A stretch of 64,000 nt of DNA from Synaphobranchus kaupii. Lineage: Eukaryota > Chordata > Actinopteri > Anguilliformes > Synaphobranchidae. The stretch's first letter is position 1, and each line of letters opens with the position of its first letter. The stretch is from NCBI GenBank assembly GCA_029718625.1, contig JAINUF010000027.1, positions 2,898,676-2,962,675 of the forward strand. The letters run 5' to 3'. The position numbers and the translations under genes were made by a program. Of the stretch, positions 24,062-38,571 are shown piece by piece. The notes under the pieces are model-generated. The model had not been told where the DNA came from and did not search any database. It worked only from the letters and a program-made list of their open reading frames with translations.

Positions 24062-26189
24062 TTGAATAAAAATCTATTTAAAATTTACAAAAGGAAAATT
24101 GGAAAAAGCATTGCTTGTAAATTGGAGAATGTATCTGACAACATTACAGTTGGTTTGAGGCATCTTAGTCACATGTCACAGAAGCTATTGAAATGTTTGC
24201 ATTTTAAATTTGAAGAAAAATTCATTCAAAATTTACAAATCGAAAATTAAAAAATTAATCAACTGTGTATTTGAGCTATAACATCTTTGACAACACTAAA
24301 ATTGGTTTGAGGCATGCGTCTTCATCATATGTCACAGAAGCTATTGAAATTTTAGTGCTTTTATTTTGAATAAAAATCTATTTAAAATTTACAAAAGGAA
24401 AATTGGAAAAAGCATTGCTTGTAAATTGGAGAATGTATCTGACAACAATACAGTTGGTTTGAGGCATCTTAGTCACATGTCACAGAAGCTATTGAAATGT
24501 TTGCATTTTAAATTTGAAGAAAAATTCATTCAAAATTTACAAATGGAAAATTTAAAAATTAATCAACTGTGTATTTGAGCTATAACATCTTTGCAACACT
24601 AAAATTGGTTTGAGGCATGCGTCTTCATCATATGTCACAGAAGCTATTGAAATTTTAGTGCTTTTATTTTGAATAAAAATCTATTTAAAATTTAAAAAAA
24701 GGAAAATTGGAAAAAGCATTGCTTGTAAATTGGAGAATGTATCTGACAACATTACAGTTGGTTTGAGGCATCTTAGTCACATGTCACAGAAGCTATTGAA
24801 ATGTTTGCATTTTAAATTTGAAGAAAAATTCATTCAAAATTTACAAATGGAAAATTTAAAAATTAATCAACTGTGTATTTGAGCTATAACATCTTTAACA
24901 ACACTAAAATTGGTTTGAGGCATGCGTCTTCATCATATGTCACAGAAGCTATTAAAATTTTAGTGCTTTTATTTTGAATAAAAATCTATTTAAAATTTAC
25001 AAAAGGAAAATTGGAAAAAGCATTGCTTGTAAATTGGAGAATGTATCTGACAACATTACAGTTGGTTTGAGGCATCTTAGTCACATGTCACAGAAGCTAT
25101 TGAAATGTTTGCATTTTAAATTTGAAGAAAAATTCATTCAAAATTTACAAACGGAAATTTTAAAAATTAATCAACTGTATATTTGAGGTATAATGACTTT
25201 GACAACACTAAAATTGGTTTGAGGCATGTGTCTTCATCATATGTCACAGAAGCTATTGAAATTTTAGTGCTTTTATTTTGAATAAAAATCTATTTAAAAT
25301 TTACAAAAGGAAAATTGGAAAAAGCATTGCTTGTAAATTGGAGAATGCATCTGACAACATTACAGTTGGTTTGAGGCATCTTAGTCACATGTCACAGAAG
25401 CTATTGAAATGTTTGCATTTTAAATTTGAAGAAAAATTCATTCAAAATTTACAAATGGAAAATTTAAAAATTTATCAACTGTGTATTTGAGCTATAACAT
25501 CTTTAACAACACTAAAATTGGTTTGAGGCATGCGTCTTCATCATATGTCACAGAAGCTATTGAAATTTTAGTGCTTTTATTTTGAATAAAAATCTATTTA
25601 AAATTTACAAAAGGAAAATTCGAAAAAGCATTGCTTGTAAATTGGAGAATGTATCTGACAACATTACAGTTGGTTTGAGGGATCTTAGTCACATGTCACA
25701 GAAGCTATTGAAATGTTTGCATTTTAAATTTGAAGAAAAATTCATTTAAAATTTACAAACGGAAATTTTAAAAATTAATCAACTGTATATTTGAGCTATA
25801 ATGACTTTGACAACACTAAAATTGGTTTGAGGCATGCGTCTTCATCATATGTCACAGAAGCTATTGAAATTTTAGTGCTTTTATTTTGAATAAAAATCTA
25901 TTTAAAATTTACAAAAGGAAAATTGGAAAAAGCATTGCTTGTAAATTGGAGAATGCATCTGACAACATTACAGTTGGTTTGAGGCATCTTAGTCACATGT
26001 CACAGAAGCTATTGAAATGTTTGCATTTTAAATTTGAAGAAAAATTCATTCAAAATTTACAAATGGAAAATTTAAAAATTAATCAACTGTGTATTTGAGC
26101 TATAAAATCTTTGACAACACTAAAATTGGTTTGAGGCATGCGTCTTCATCATATGTCACAGAAGCTATTGAAATTTTAGTGCTTTTATT
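24062..26189 (+). repeat. Higher-order cassette, 7 monomers (2,128 bp)
   Basis: Monomers in order: ATTAAAAAATT type; TTTGCAACAC type; TTTAAAAAAAGG type; ACGGAAATTTT/ATGAC type; GAATGCAT type; TTCGAAAA with GAGGGATC and TTCATTTAAAA type; GAATGCAT type ending TATAAAATC. This is the first nearly complete cassette of the main higher-order block. Cassettes are phased here on TTGAATAAAAATC. Confidence 0.75.
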
Positions 26190-28621
26190 TTGAATAAAAA
26201 TCTATTTAAAATTTACAAAAGGAAAATTGGAAAAAGCATTGCTTGTAAATTGGAGAATGTATCTGACAACATTACAGTTGGTTTGAGGCATCTTAGTCAC
26301 ATGTCACAGAAGCTATTGAAATGTTTGCATTTTAAATTTGAAGAAAAATTCATTCAAAATTTACAAATGGAAAATTAAAAAATTAATCAACTGTGTATTT
26401 GAGCTATAACATCTTTGACAACACTAAAATTGGTTTGAGGCATGCGTCTTCATCATATGTCACAGAAGCTATTGAAATTTTAGTGCTTTTATTTTGAATA
26501 AAAATCTATTTAAAATTTACAAAAGGAAAATTGGAAAAAGCATTGCTTGTAAATTGGAGAATGTATCTGACAACATTACAGTTGGTTTGAGGCATCTTAG
26601 TCACATGTCACAGAAGCTATTGAAATGTTTGCATTTTAAATTTGAAGAAAAATTCATTCAAAATTTACAAATGGAAAATTTAAAAATTAATCAACTGTGT
26701 ATTTGAGCTATAACATCTTTGCAACACTAAAATTGGTTTGAGGCATGCGTCTTCATCATATGTCACAGAAGCTATTGAAATTTTAGTGCTTTTATTTTGA
26801 ATAAAAATCTATTTAAAATTTTAAAAAAGGAAAATTGGAAAAAGCATTGCTTGTAAATTGGAGAATGTATCTGACAACATTACAGTTGGTTTGAGGCATC
26901 TTAGTCACATGTCACAGAAGCTATTGAAATGTTTGCATTTTAAATTTGAAGAAAAATTCATTCAAAATTTACAAATGGAAAATTTAAAAATTAATCAACT
27001 GTATATTTGAGCTATAATGTCTTTGACAACACTAAAATTGGTTTGAGGCGTGCGTCTTCATCATATGTCACAGAAGCTATTGAAATTTTAGTGCTTTTAT
27101 TTTGAATAAAAATCTATTTAAAATTTACAAAAGGAAAATTGGAAAAAGCATTGCTTGTAAATTGGAGAATGTATCTGACAACATTACAGTTGGTTTGAGG
27201 CATCTTAGTCACATGTCACAGAAGCTATTGAAATGTTTGCATTTTAAATTTGAAGAAAAATTCAATCAAAATTTACAAATGGAAAATTTAAAAATTAATC
27301 AACTGTATATTTGAGCTATAATGACTTTGACAACACTAAAATTGGTTTGAGGCATGCGTCTTCATCATATGTCACAGAAGCTATTGAAATTTTAGTGCTT
27401 TTATTTTGAATAAAAATCTATTTAAAATTTACAAAAGGAAAATTGGAAAAAGCATTGCTTGTAAATTGGAGAATGCATCTGACAACATTACAGTTGGTTT
27501 GAGGCATCTTAGTCACATGTCACAGAAGCTATTGAAATGTTTGCATTTTAAATTTGAAGAAAAATTCATTCAAAATTTACAAATGGAAAATTTAAAAATT
27601 AATCAACTGTATATTTGAGCTATAATGTCTTTGACAACACTAAAATTGGTTTGAGGCATGCGTCTTCATCATATGTCACAGAAGCTATTGAAATTTTAGT
27701 GCTTTTATTTTGAATAAAAATCTATTTAAAATTTACAAAAGGAAAATTCGAAAAAGCATTGCTTGTAAATTGGAGAATGTATCTGACAACATTACAGTTG
27801 GTTTGAGGGATCTTAGTCACATGTCACAGAAGCTATTGAAATGTTTGCATTTTAAATTTGAAGAAAAATTCATTTAAAATTTACAAACGGAAATTTTAAA
27901 AATTAATCAACTGTATATTTGAGCTATAATGACTTTGACAACACTAAAATTGGTTTGAGGCATGCGTCTTCATCATATGTCACAGAAGCTATTGAAATTT
28001 TAGTGCTTTTATTTTGAATAAAAATCTATTTAAAATTTACAAAAGGAAAATTGGAAAAAGCATTGCTTGTAAATTGAAGAATGCATCTGACAACATTACA
28101 GTTGGTTTGAGGCATCTTAGTCACATGTCACAGAAGCTATTGAAATGTTTGCATTTTAAATTTGAAGAAAAATTCATTCAAAATTTACAAATGGAAAATT
28201 TAAAAATTAATCAACTGTGTATTTGAGCTATAACATCTTTGACAACACTAAAATTGGTTTGAGGCATGCGTCTTCATCATATGTCACAGAAGCTATTGAA
28301 ATTTTAGTGCTTTTATTTTGAATAAAAATCTATTTAAAATTTACAAAAGGAAAATTGGAAAAAGCATTGCTTGTAAATTGGAGAATGTTTCTGACAACAT
28401 TACAGTTGGTTTGAGGCATCTTAGTCACATGTCACAGAAGCTATTGAAATGTTTGCATTTTAAATTTGAAGAAAAATTCATTTAAAATTTACAAACGGAA
28501 ATTTTAAAAATTAATCAACTGTATATTTGAGCTATAATGACTTTGACAACACTAAAATTGGTTTGAGGCATGCGTCTTCATCATATGTCACAGAAGCTAA
28601 TGAAATTTTAGTGCTTTTATT
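26190..28621 (+). repeat. Higher-order cassette, 8 monomers (2,432 bp)
   Basis: Same order as the preceding cassette plus a final monomer with GAATGTTTCTGAC (28318). The third monomer has the variant TTTTAAAAAAGG. The fourth has TTCAATCAAAA. Confidence 0.75.
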
Positions 28622-30749
28622 TTGAATAAAAATCTATTTAAAATTTACAAAAGGAAAATTGGAAAAAGCATTGCTTGTAAATTGGAGAATGTATCTGACA
28701 ACATTACAGTTGGTTTGAGGCATCTTAGTCACATGTCACAGAAGCTATTGAAATGTTTGCATTTTAAATTTGAAGAAAAATTCATTCAAAATTTACAAAT
28801 GGAAAATTAAAAAATTAATCAACTGTGTATTTGAGCTATAACATCTTTGACAACACTAAAATTGGTTTGAGGCATGCGTCTTCATCATATGTCACAGAAG
28901 CTATTGAAATTTTAGTGCTTTTATTTTGAATAAAAATCTATTTAAAATTTACAAAAGGAAAATTGGAAAGAGCATTGCTTGTAAATTGGAGAATGTATCT
29001 GACAACATTACAGTTGGTTTGAGGCATCTTAGTCACATGTCACAGAAGCTATTGAAATGTTTGCATTTTAAATTTGAAGAAAAATTCATTCAAAATTTAC
29101 AAATGGAAAATTTAAAAATTAATCAACTGTGTATTTGAGCTATAACATCTTTGCAACACTAAAATTGGTTTGAGGCATGCGTCTTCATCATATGTTACAG
29201 AAGCTATTGAAATTTTAGTGCTTTTATTTTGAATAAAAATCTATTTAAAATTTAAAAAAAGGAAAATTGGAAAAAGCATTGCTTGTAAATTGGAGAATGT
29301 ATCTGACAACATTACAGTTGGTTTGAGGCATCTTAGTCACATGTCACAGAAGCTATTGAAATGTTTGCATTTTAAATTTGAAGAAAAATTCATTCAAAAT
29401 TTACAAATGGAAAATTTAAAAATTAATCAACTGTATATTTGAGCTATAATGACTTTGACAACACTAAAATTGGTTTGAGGCATGCGTCTTCATCATATGT
29501 CACAGAAGCTATTGAAATTTTAGTGCTTTTATTTTGAATAAAAATCTATTTAAAATTTACAAAAGGAAAATTGGAAAAAGCATTGCTTGTAAATTGGAGA
29601 ATGCATCTGACAACATTACAGTTGGTTTGAGGCATCTTAGTCACATGTCACAGAAGCTATTGAAATGTTTGCATTTTAAATTTGAAGAAAAATTCATTCA
29701 AAATTTACAAATGGAAAATTTAAAAATTAATCAACTGTATATTTGAGCTATAATGTCTTTGACAACACTAAAATTGGTTTGAGGCGTGCGTCTTCATCAT
29801 ATGTCACAGAAGCTATTGAAATTTTAGTGCTTTTATTTTGAATAAAAATCTATTTAAAATTTACAAAAGGAAAATTCGAAAAAGCATTGCTTGTAAATTG
29901 GAGAATGTATCTGACAACATTACAGTTGGTTTGAGGGATCTTAGTCACATGTCACAGAAGCTATTGAAATGTTTGCATTTTAAATTTGAAGAAAAATTCA
30001 TTTAAAATTTACAAACGGAAATTTTAAAAATTAATCAACTGTATATTTGAGCTATAATGACTTTGACAACACTAAAATTGGTTTGAGGCATGCGTCTTCA
30101 TCATATGTCACAGAAGCTATTGAAATTTTAGTGCTTTTATTTTGAATAAAAATCTATTTAAAATTTACAAAAGGAAAATTGGAAAAAGCATTGCTTGTAA
30201 ATTGGAGAATGCATCTGACAACATTACAGTTGGTTTGAGGCATCTTAGTCACATGTCACAGAAGCTATTGAAATGTTTGCATTTTAAATTTGAAGAAAAA
30301 TTCATTCAAAATTTACAAATGGAAAATTTAAAAATTAATCAACTGTGTATTTGAGCTATAACATCTTTGACAACACTAAAATTGGTTTGAGGCATGCGTC
30401 TTCATCATATGTCACAGAAGCTATTGAAATTTTAGTGCTTTTATTTTGAATAAAAATCTATTTAAAATTTACAAAAGGAAAATTGGAAAAAGCATTGCTT
30501 GTAAATTGGAGAATGCATCTGACAACATTACAGTTGGTTTGAGGCATCTTAGTCACATGTCACAGAAGCTATTGAAATGTTTGCATTTTAAATTTGAAGA
30601 AAAATTCATTCAAAATTTACAAATGGAAAATTTAAAAATTAATCAACTGTGTATTTGAGCTATAAAATCTTTGACAACACTAAAATTGGTTTGAGGCATG
30701 CGTCTTCATCATATGTCACAGAAGCTATTGAAATTTTAGTGCTTTTATT
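28622..30749 (+). repeat. Higher-order cassette, 7 monomers (2,128 bp), internal fusion
   Basis: The second monomer has GGAAAGAGCATTG, a variant shared by most later cassettes. The monomer at 29230 joins the TTTAAAAAAAGG front of cassette position 3 to the ATAATGACTTTG tail of position 4, so exactly one monomer has been lost by unequal exchange. The last two monomers are both of GAATGCAT type. Confidence 0.75.
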
Positions 30750-33181
30750 TTGAATAAAAATCTATTTAAAATTTACAAAAGGAAAATTGGAAAAAGCATT
30801 GCTTGTAAATTGGAGAATGTATCTGACAACATTACAGTTGGTTTGAGGCATCTTAGTCACATGTCACAGAAGCTATTGAAATGTTTGCATTTTAAATTTG
30901 AAGAAAAATTCATTCAAAATTTACAAATGGAAAATGAAAAAATTAATCAACTGTGTATTTGAGCTATAACATCTTTGACAACACTAAAATTGGTTTGAGG
31001 CATGCGTCTTCATCATATGTCACAGAAGCTATTGAAATTTTAGTGCTTTTATTTTGAATAAAAATCTATTTAAAATTTACAAAAGGAAAATTGGAAAGAG
31101 CATTGCTTGTAAATTGGAGAATGTATCTGACAACATTACAGTTGGTTTGAGGCATCTTAGTCACATGTCACAGAAGCTATTGAAATGTTTGCATTTTAAA
31201 TTTGAAGAAAAATTCATTCAAAATTTACAAATGGAAAATTTAAAAATTAATCAACTGTGTATTTGAGCTATAACATCTTTGCAACACTAAAATTGGTTTG
31301 AGGCATGCGTCTTCATCATATGTCACAGAAACTATTGAAATTTTAGTGCTTTTATTTTGAATAAAAATCTATTTAAAATTTAAAAAAAGGAAAATTGGAA
31401 AAAGCATTGCTTGTAAATTGGAGAATGTATCTGACAACATTACAGTTGGTTTGAGGCATCTTAGTCACATGTCACAGAAGCTATTGAAATGTTTGCATTT
31501 TAAATTTGAAGAAAAATTCATTCAAAATTTACAAATGGAAAATTTAAAAATTAATCAACTGTATATTTGAGCTATAATGTCTTTGACAACACTAAAATTG
31601 GTTTGAGGCGTGCGTCTTCATCATATGTCACAGAAGCTATTGAAATTTTAGTGCTTTTATTTTGAATAAAAATCTATTTAAAATTTACAAAAGGAAAATT
31701 GGAAAAAGCATTGCTTGTAAATTGGAGAATGTATCTGACAACATTACAGTTGGTTTGAGGCATCTTAGTCACATGTCACAGAAGCTATTGAAATGTTTGC
31801 ATTTTAAATTTGAAGAAAAATTCATTCAAAATTTACAAATGGAAAATTTAAAAATTAATCAACTGTATATTTGAGCTATAATGACTTTGACAACACTAAA
31901 ATTGGTTTGAGGCATGCGTCTTCATCATATGTCACAGAAGCTATTGAAATTTTAGTGCTTTTATTTTGAATAAAAATCTATTTAAAATTTACAAAAGGAA
32001 AATTGGAAAAAGCATTGCTTGTAAATTGGAGAATGCATCTGACAACATTACAGTTGGTTTGAGGCATCTTAGTCACATGTCACAGAAGCTATTGAAATGT
32101 TTGCATTTTAAATTTGAAGAAAAATTCATTCAAAATTTACAAATGGAAAATTTAAAAATTAATCAACTGTATATTTGAGCTATAATGTCTTTGACAACAC
32201 TAAAATTGGTTTGAGGCGTGCGTCTTCATCATATGTCACAGAAGCTATTGAAATTTTAGTGCTTTTATTTTGAATAAAAATCTATTTAAAATTTACAAAA
32301 GGAAAATTCGAAAAAGCATTGCTTGTAAATTGGAGAATGTATCTGACAACATTACAGTTGGTTTGAGGGATCTTAGTCACATGTCACAGAAGCTATTGAA
32401 ATGTTTGCATTTTAAATTTGAAGAAAAATTAATTTAAAATTTACAAACGGAAATTTTAAAAATTAATCAACTGTATATTTGAGCTATAATGACTTTGACA
32501 ACACTAAAATTGGTTTGAGGCATGCGTCTTCATCATATGTCACAGAAGCTATTGAAATTTTAGTGCTTTTATTTTGAATAAAAATCTATTTAAAATTTAC
32601 AAAAGGAAAATTCGAAAAAGCATTGCTTGTAAATTGGAGAATGCATCTGACAACATTACAGTTGGTTTGAGGCATCTTAGTCACATGTCACAGAAGCTAT
32701 TGAAATGTTTGCATTTTAAATTTGAAGAAAAATTCATTCAAAATTTAGAAATGGAAAATTTAAAAATTAATCAACTGTGTATTTGAGCTATAACATCTTT
32801 GACAACACTAAAATTGGTTTGAGGCATGCGTCTTCATCATATGTCACAGAAGCTATTGAAATTTTAGTGCTTTTATTTTGAATAAAAATCTATTTAAAAT
32901 TTACAAAAGGAAAATTGGAAAAAGCATTGCTTGTAAATTGGAGAATGTTTCTGACAACATTACAGTTGGTTTGAGGCATCTTAGTCACATGTCACAGAAG
33001 CTATTGAAATGTTTGCATTTTAAATTTGAAGAAAAATTCATTTAAAATTTACAAACGGAAATTTTAAAAATTAATCAACTGTATATTTGAGCTATAATGA
33101 CTTTGACAACACTAAAATTGGTTTGAGGCATGCGTCTTCATCATATGTCACAGAAGCTAATGAAATTTTAGTGCTTTTATT
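30750..33181 (+). repeat. Higher-order cassette, 8 monomers (2,432 bp)
   Basis: Full order: ATGAAAAAATT (a one-base variant of the usual ATTAAAAAATT), GGAAAGAGC with TTTGCAACAC, TTTAAAAAAAGG, ATGAC type, GAATGCAT, TTCGAAAA with GAGGGATC, GAATGCAT (here with TTCGAAAA and TTTAGAAATGG), then GAATGTTTCTGAC. Confidence 0.75.
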
Positions 33182-35917
33182 TTGAATAAAAATCTATTTA
33201 AAATTTACAAAAGGAAAATTGGAAAAAGCATTGCTTGTAAATTGGAGAATGTATCTGACAACATTACAGTTGGTTTGAGGCATCTTAGTCACATGTCACA
33301 GAAGCTATTGAAATGTTTGCATTTTAAATTTGAAGAAAAATTCATTCAAAATTTACAAATGGAAAATTTAAAAATTAATCAACTGTGTATTTGAGCTATA
33401 ACATCTTTGCAACACTAAAATTGGTTTGAGGCATGCGTCTTCATCATATGTCACAGAAGCTATTGAAATTTTAGTGCTTTTATTTTGAATAAAAATCTAT
33501 TTAAAATTTAAAAAAAGGAAAATTGGAAAAAGCATTGCTTGTAAATTGGAGAATGTATCTGACAACATTACAGTTGGTTTGAGGCATCTTAGTCACATGT
33601 CACAGAAGCTATTGAAATGTTTGCATTTTAAATTTGAAGAAAAATTCATTCAAAATTTACAAATGGAAAATTTAAAAATTAATCAACTGTATATTTGAGC
33701 TATAATGTCTTTGACAACACTAAAATTGGTTTGAGGCGTGCGTCTTCATCATATGTCACAGAAGCTATTGAAATTTTAGTGCTTTTATTTTGAATAAAAA
33801 TCTATTTAAAATTTACAAAAGGAAAATTGGAAAAAGCATTGCTTGTAAATTGGAGAATGTATCTGACAACATTACAGTTGGTTTGAGGCATCTTAGTCAC
33901 ATGTCACAGAAGCTATTGAAATGTTTGCATTTTAAATTTGAAGAAAAATTCATTCAAAATTTACAAATGGAAAATTTAAAAATTAATCAACTGTATATTT
34001 GAGCTATAATGACTTTGACAACACTAAAATTGGTTTGAGGCATGCGTCTTCATCATATGTCACAGAAGCTATTGAAATTTTAGTGCTTTTATTTTGAATA
34101 AAAATCTATTTAAAATTTACAAAAGGAAAATTGGAAAAAGCATTGCTTGTAAATTGGAGAATGCATCTGACAACATTACAGTTGGTTTGAGGCATCTTAG
34201 TCACATGTCACAGAAGCTATTGAAATGTTTGCATTTTAAATTTGAAGAAAAATTCATTCAAAATTTACAAATGGAAAATTTAAAAATTAATCAACTGTAT
34301 ATTTGAGCTATAATGTCTTTGACAACACTAAAATTGGTTTGAGGCGTGCGTCTTCATCATATGTCACAGAAGCTATTGAAATTTTAGTGCTTTTATTTTG
34401 AATAAAAATCTATTTAAAATTTACAAAAGGAAAATTCGAAAAAGCATTGCTTGTAAATTGGAGAATGTATCTGACAACATTACAGTTGGTTTGAGGGATC
34501 TTAGTCACATGTCACAGAAGCTATTGAAATGTTTGCATTTTAAATTTGAAGAAAAATTCATTTAAAATTTACAAACGGAAATTTTAAAAATTAATCAACT
34601 GTATATTTGAGCTATAATGACTTTGACAACACTAAAATTGGTTTGAGGCATGCGTCTTCATCATATGTCACAGAAGCTATTGAAATTTTAGTGCTTTTAT
34701 TTTGAATAAAAATCTATTTAAAATTTACAAAAGGAAAATTGGAAAAAGCATTGCTTGTAAATTGGAGAATGCATCTGACAACATTACAGTTGGTTTGAGG
34801 CATCTTAGTCACATGTCACAGAAGCTATTGAAATGTTTGCATTTTAAATTTGAAGAAAAATTCATTCAAAATTTACAAATGGAAAATTTAAAAATTAATC
34901 AACTGTGTATTTGAGCTATAACATCTTTGACAACACTAAAATTGGTTTGAGGCATGCGTCTTCATCATATGTCACAGAAGCTATTGAAATTTTAGTGCTT
35001 TTATTTTGAATAAAAATCTATTTAAAATTTACAAAAGGAAAATTGGAAAAAGCATTGCTTGTAAATTGGAGAATGCATCTGACAACATTACAGTTGGTTT
35101 GAGGCATCTTAGTCACATGTCACAGAAGCTATTGAAATGTTTGCATTTTAAATTTGAAGAAAAATTCATTCAAAATTTACAAATGGAAAATTTAAAAATT
35201 AATCAACTGTATATTTGAGCTATAATGTCTTTGACAACACTAAAATTGGTTTGAGGCGTGCGTCTTCATCATATGTCACAGAAGCTATTGAAATTTTAGT
35301 GCTTTTATTTTGAATAAAAATCTATTTAAAATTTACAAAAGGAAAATTCGAAAAAGCATTGCTTGTAAATTGGAGAATGTATCTGACAACATTACAGTTG
35401 GTTTGAGGGATCTTAGTCACATGTCACAGAAGCTATTGAAATGTTTGCATTTTAAATTTGAAGAAAAATTAATTTAAAATTTACAAACGGAAATTTTAAA
35501 AATTAATCAACTGTATATTTGAGCTATAATGACTTTGACAACACTAAAATTGGTTTGAGGCATGCGTCTTCATCATATGTCACAGAAGCTATTGAAATTT
35601 TAGTGCTTTTATTTTGAATAAAAATCTATTTAAAATTTACAAAAGGAAAATTCGAAAAAGCATTGCTTGTAAATTGGAGAATGTATCTGACAACATTACA
35701 GTTGGTTTGAGGCATCTTAGTCACATGTCACAGAAGCTATTGAAATGTTTGCATTTTAAATTTGAAGAAAAATTCATTTAAAATTTACAAACGGAAATTT
35801 TAAAAATTAATCAACTGTATATTTGAGCTATAATGACTTTGACAACACTAAAATTGGTTTGAGGCGTGCGTCTTCATCATATGTCACAGAAGCTATTGAA
35901 ATTTTAGTGCTTTTATT
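33182..35917 (+). repeat. Higher-order cassette, 9 monomers (2,736 bp), fused first monomer
   Basis: The first monomer combines the upstream context and GGAAAAAGC of position 1 (preceded by the rare AGAAGCTAATG, also found before 28622) with the TTTGCAACAC tail of position 2: a one-monomer deletion at a different place from the one at 29230. Extra GAATGCAT and TTCGAAAA monomers extend the right side. One TTCGAAAA copy has AAATTAATTTAAAA. Confidence 0.72.
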
Positions 35918-38571
35918 TTGAATAAAAATCTATTTAAAATTTACAAAAGGAAAATTGGAAAAAGCATTGCTTGTAAATTGGAGAATGTATCTGACAACAT
36001 TACAGTTGGTTTGAGGCATCTTAGTCACATGTCACAGAAGCTATTGAAATGTTTGCATTTTAAATTTGAAGAAAAATTCATTCAAAATTTACAAATGGAA
36101 AATTAAAAAATTAATCAACTGTGTATTTGAGCTATAACATCTTTGACAACACTAAAATTGGTTTGAGGCATGCGTCTTCATCATATGTCACAGAAGCTAT
36201 TGAAATTTTAGTGCTTTTATTTTGAATAAAAATCTATTTAAAATTTACAAAAGGAAAATTGGAAAGAGCATTGCTTGTAAATTGGAGAATGTATCTGACA
36301 ACATTACAGTTGGTTTGAGGCATCTTAGTCACATGTCACAGAAGCTATTGAAATGTTTGCATTTTAAATTTGAAGAAAAATTCATTCAAAATTTACAAAT
36401 GGAAAATTTAAAAATTAATCAACTGTGTATTTGAGCTATAACATCTTTGCAACACTAAAATTGGTTTGAGGCATGCGTCTTCATCATATGTCACAGAAAC
36501 TATTGAAATTTTAGTGCTTTTATTTTGAATAAAAATCTATTTAAAATTTAAAAAAAGGAAAATTGGAAAAAGCATTGCTTGTAAATTGGAGAATGTATCT
36601 GACAACATTACAGTTGGTTTGAGGCATCTTAGTCACATGTCACAGAAGCTATTGAAATGTTTGCATTTTAAATTTGAAGAAAAATTCATTCAAAATTTAC
36701 AAATGGAAAATTTAAAAATTAATCAACTGTATATTTGAGCTATAATGTCTTTGACAACACTAAAATTGGTTTGAGGCGTGCGTCTTCATCATATGTCACA
36801 GAAGCTATTGAAATTTTAGTGCTTTTATTTTGAATAAAAATCTATTTAAAATTTACAAAAGGAAAATTGGAAAAAGCATTGCTTGTAAATTGGAGAATGT
36901 ATCTGACAACATTACAGTTGGTTTGAGGCATCTTAGTCACATGTCACAGAAGCTATTGAAATGTTTGCATTTTAAATTTGAAGAAAAATTCATTCAAAAT
37001 TTACAAATGGAAAATTTAAAAATTAATCAACTGTATATTTGAGCTATAATGACTTTGACAACACTAAAATTGGTTTGAGGCATGCGTCTTCATCATATGT
37101 CACAGAAGCTATTGAAATTTTAGTGCTTTTATTTTGAATAAAAATCTATTTAAAATTTACAAAAGGAAAATTGGAAAAAGCATTGCTTGTAAATTGGAGA
37201 ATGCATCTGACAACATTACAGTTGGTTTGAGGCATCTTAGTCACATGTCACAGAAGCTATTGAAATGTTTGCATTTTATATTTGAAGAAAAATTCATTCA
37301 AAATTTACAAATGGAAAATTTAAAAATTAATCAACTGTATATTTGAGCTATAATGTCTTTGACAACACTAAAATTGGTTTGAGGCGTGCGTCTTCATCAT
37401 ATGTCACAGAAGCTATTGAAATTTTAGTGCTTTTATTTTGAATAAAAATCTATTTAAAATTTACAAAAGGAAAATTCGAAAAAGCATTGCTTGTAAATTG
37501 GAGAATGTATCTGACAACATTACAGTTGGTTTGAGGGATCTTAGTCACATGTCACAGAAGCTATTAAAATGTTTGCATTTTAAATTTGAAGAAAAATTCA
37601 TTTAAAATTTACAAACGGAAATTTTAAAAATTAATCAACTGTATATTTGAGCTATAATGACTTTGACAACACTAAAATTGGTTTGAGGCATGCGTCTTCA
37701 TCATATGTCACAGAAGCTATTGAAATTTTAGTGCTTTTATTTTGAATAAAAATCTATTTAAAATTTACAAAAGGAAAATTGGAAAAAGCATTGCTTGTAA
37801 ATTGGAGAATGCATCTGACAACATTACAGTTGGTTTGAGGCATCTTAGTCACATGTCACAGAAGCTATTGAAATGTTTGCATTTTAAATTTGAAGAAAAA
37901 TTCATTGAGGCATGCGTCTTCATCATATGTCACAGAAGCTATTGAAATTTTAGTGCTTTTATTTTGAATAAAAATCTATTTAAAATTTACAAAAGGAAAA
38001 TTCGAAAAAGCATTGCTTGTAAATTGGAGAATGTATCTGACAACATTACAGTTGGTTTGAGGGATCTTAGTCACATGTCACAGAAGCTATTGAAATGTTT
38101 GCATTTTAAATTTGAAGAAAAATTCATTTAAAATTTACAAACGGAAATTTTAAAAATTAATCAACTGTATATTTGAGCTATAATGACTTTGACAACACTA
38201 AAATTGGTTTGAGGCATGCGTCTTCATCATATGTCACAGAAGCTATTGAAATTTTAGTGCTTTTATTTTGAATAAAAATCTATTTAAAATTTACAAAAGG
38301 AAAATTGGAAAAAGCATTGCTTGTAAATTGGAGAATGCATCTGACAACATTACAGTTGGTTTGAGGCATCTTAGTCACATGTCACAGAAGCTATTGAAAT
38401 GTTTGCATTTTAAATTTGAAGAAAACTTCATTCAAAATTTACAAATGGAAAATTTAAAAATTAATCAACTGTGTATTTGAGCTATAACATCTTTGACAAC
38501 ACTAAAATTGGTTTGAGGCGTGCGTCTTCATCATATGTCACAGAAGCTATTGAAATTTTAGTGCTTTTATT
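35918..38571 (+). repeat. Higher-order cassette, 9 monomers with 82-bp deletion (2,654 bp)
   Basis: Standard first six monomers (the fifth has TTTTATATTTGAAG), then a truncated monomer, a TTCGAAAA monomer, and a GAATGCAT monomer with GAAAACTTC. Its left part repeats in the cassette at 41612 with an offset of 5,694. Confidence 0.75.
37836..37905 (+). repeat. Truncated half B (70 bp, 82-bp deletion), copy 1
   Basis: Half B stops after AAAAATTCATT and passes directly into GAGGCATGCG of the next half A. The missing 82 bases run from CAAAATTTAC to GGTT. The two ends share only TT, so the deletion has little homology at the join, unlike the exchanges elsewhere in the array. Confidence 0.9.
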
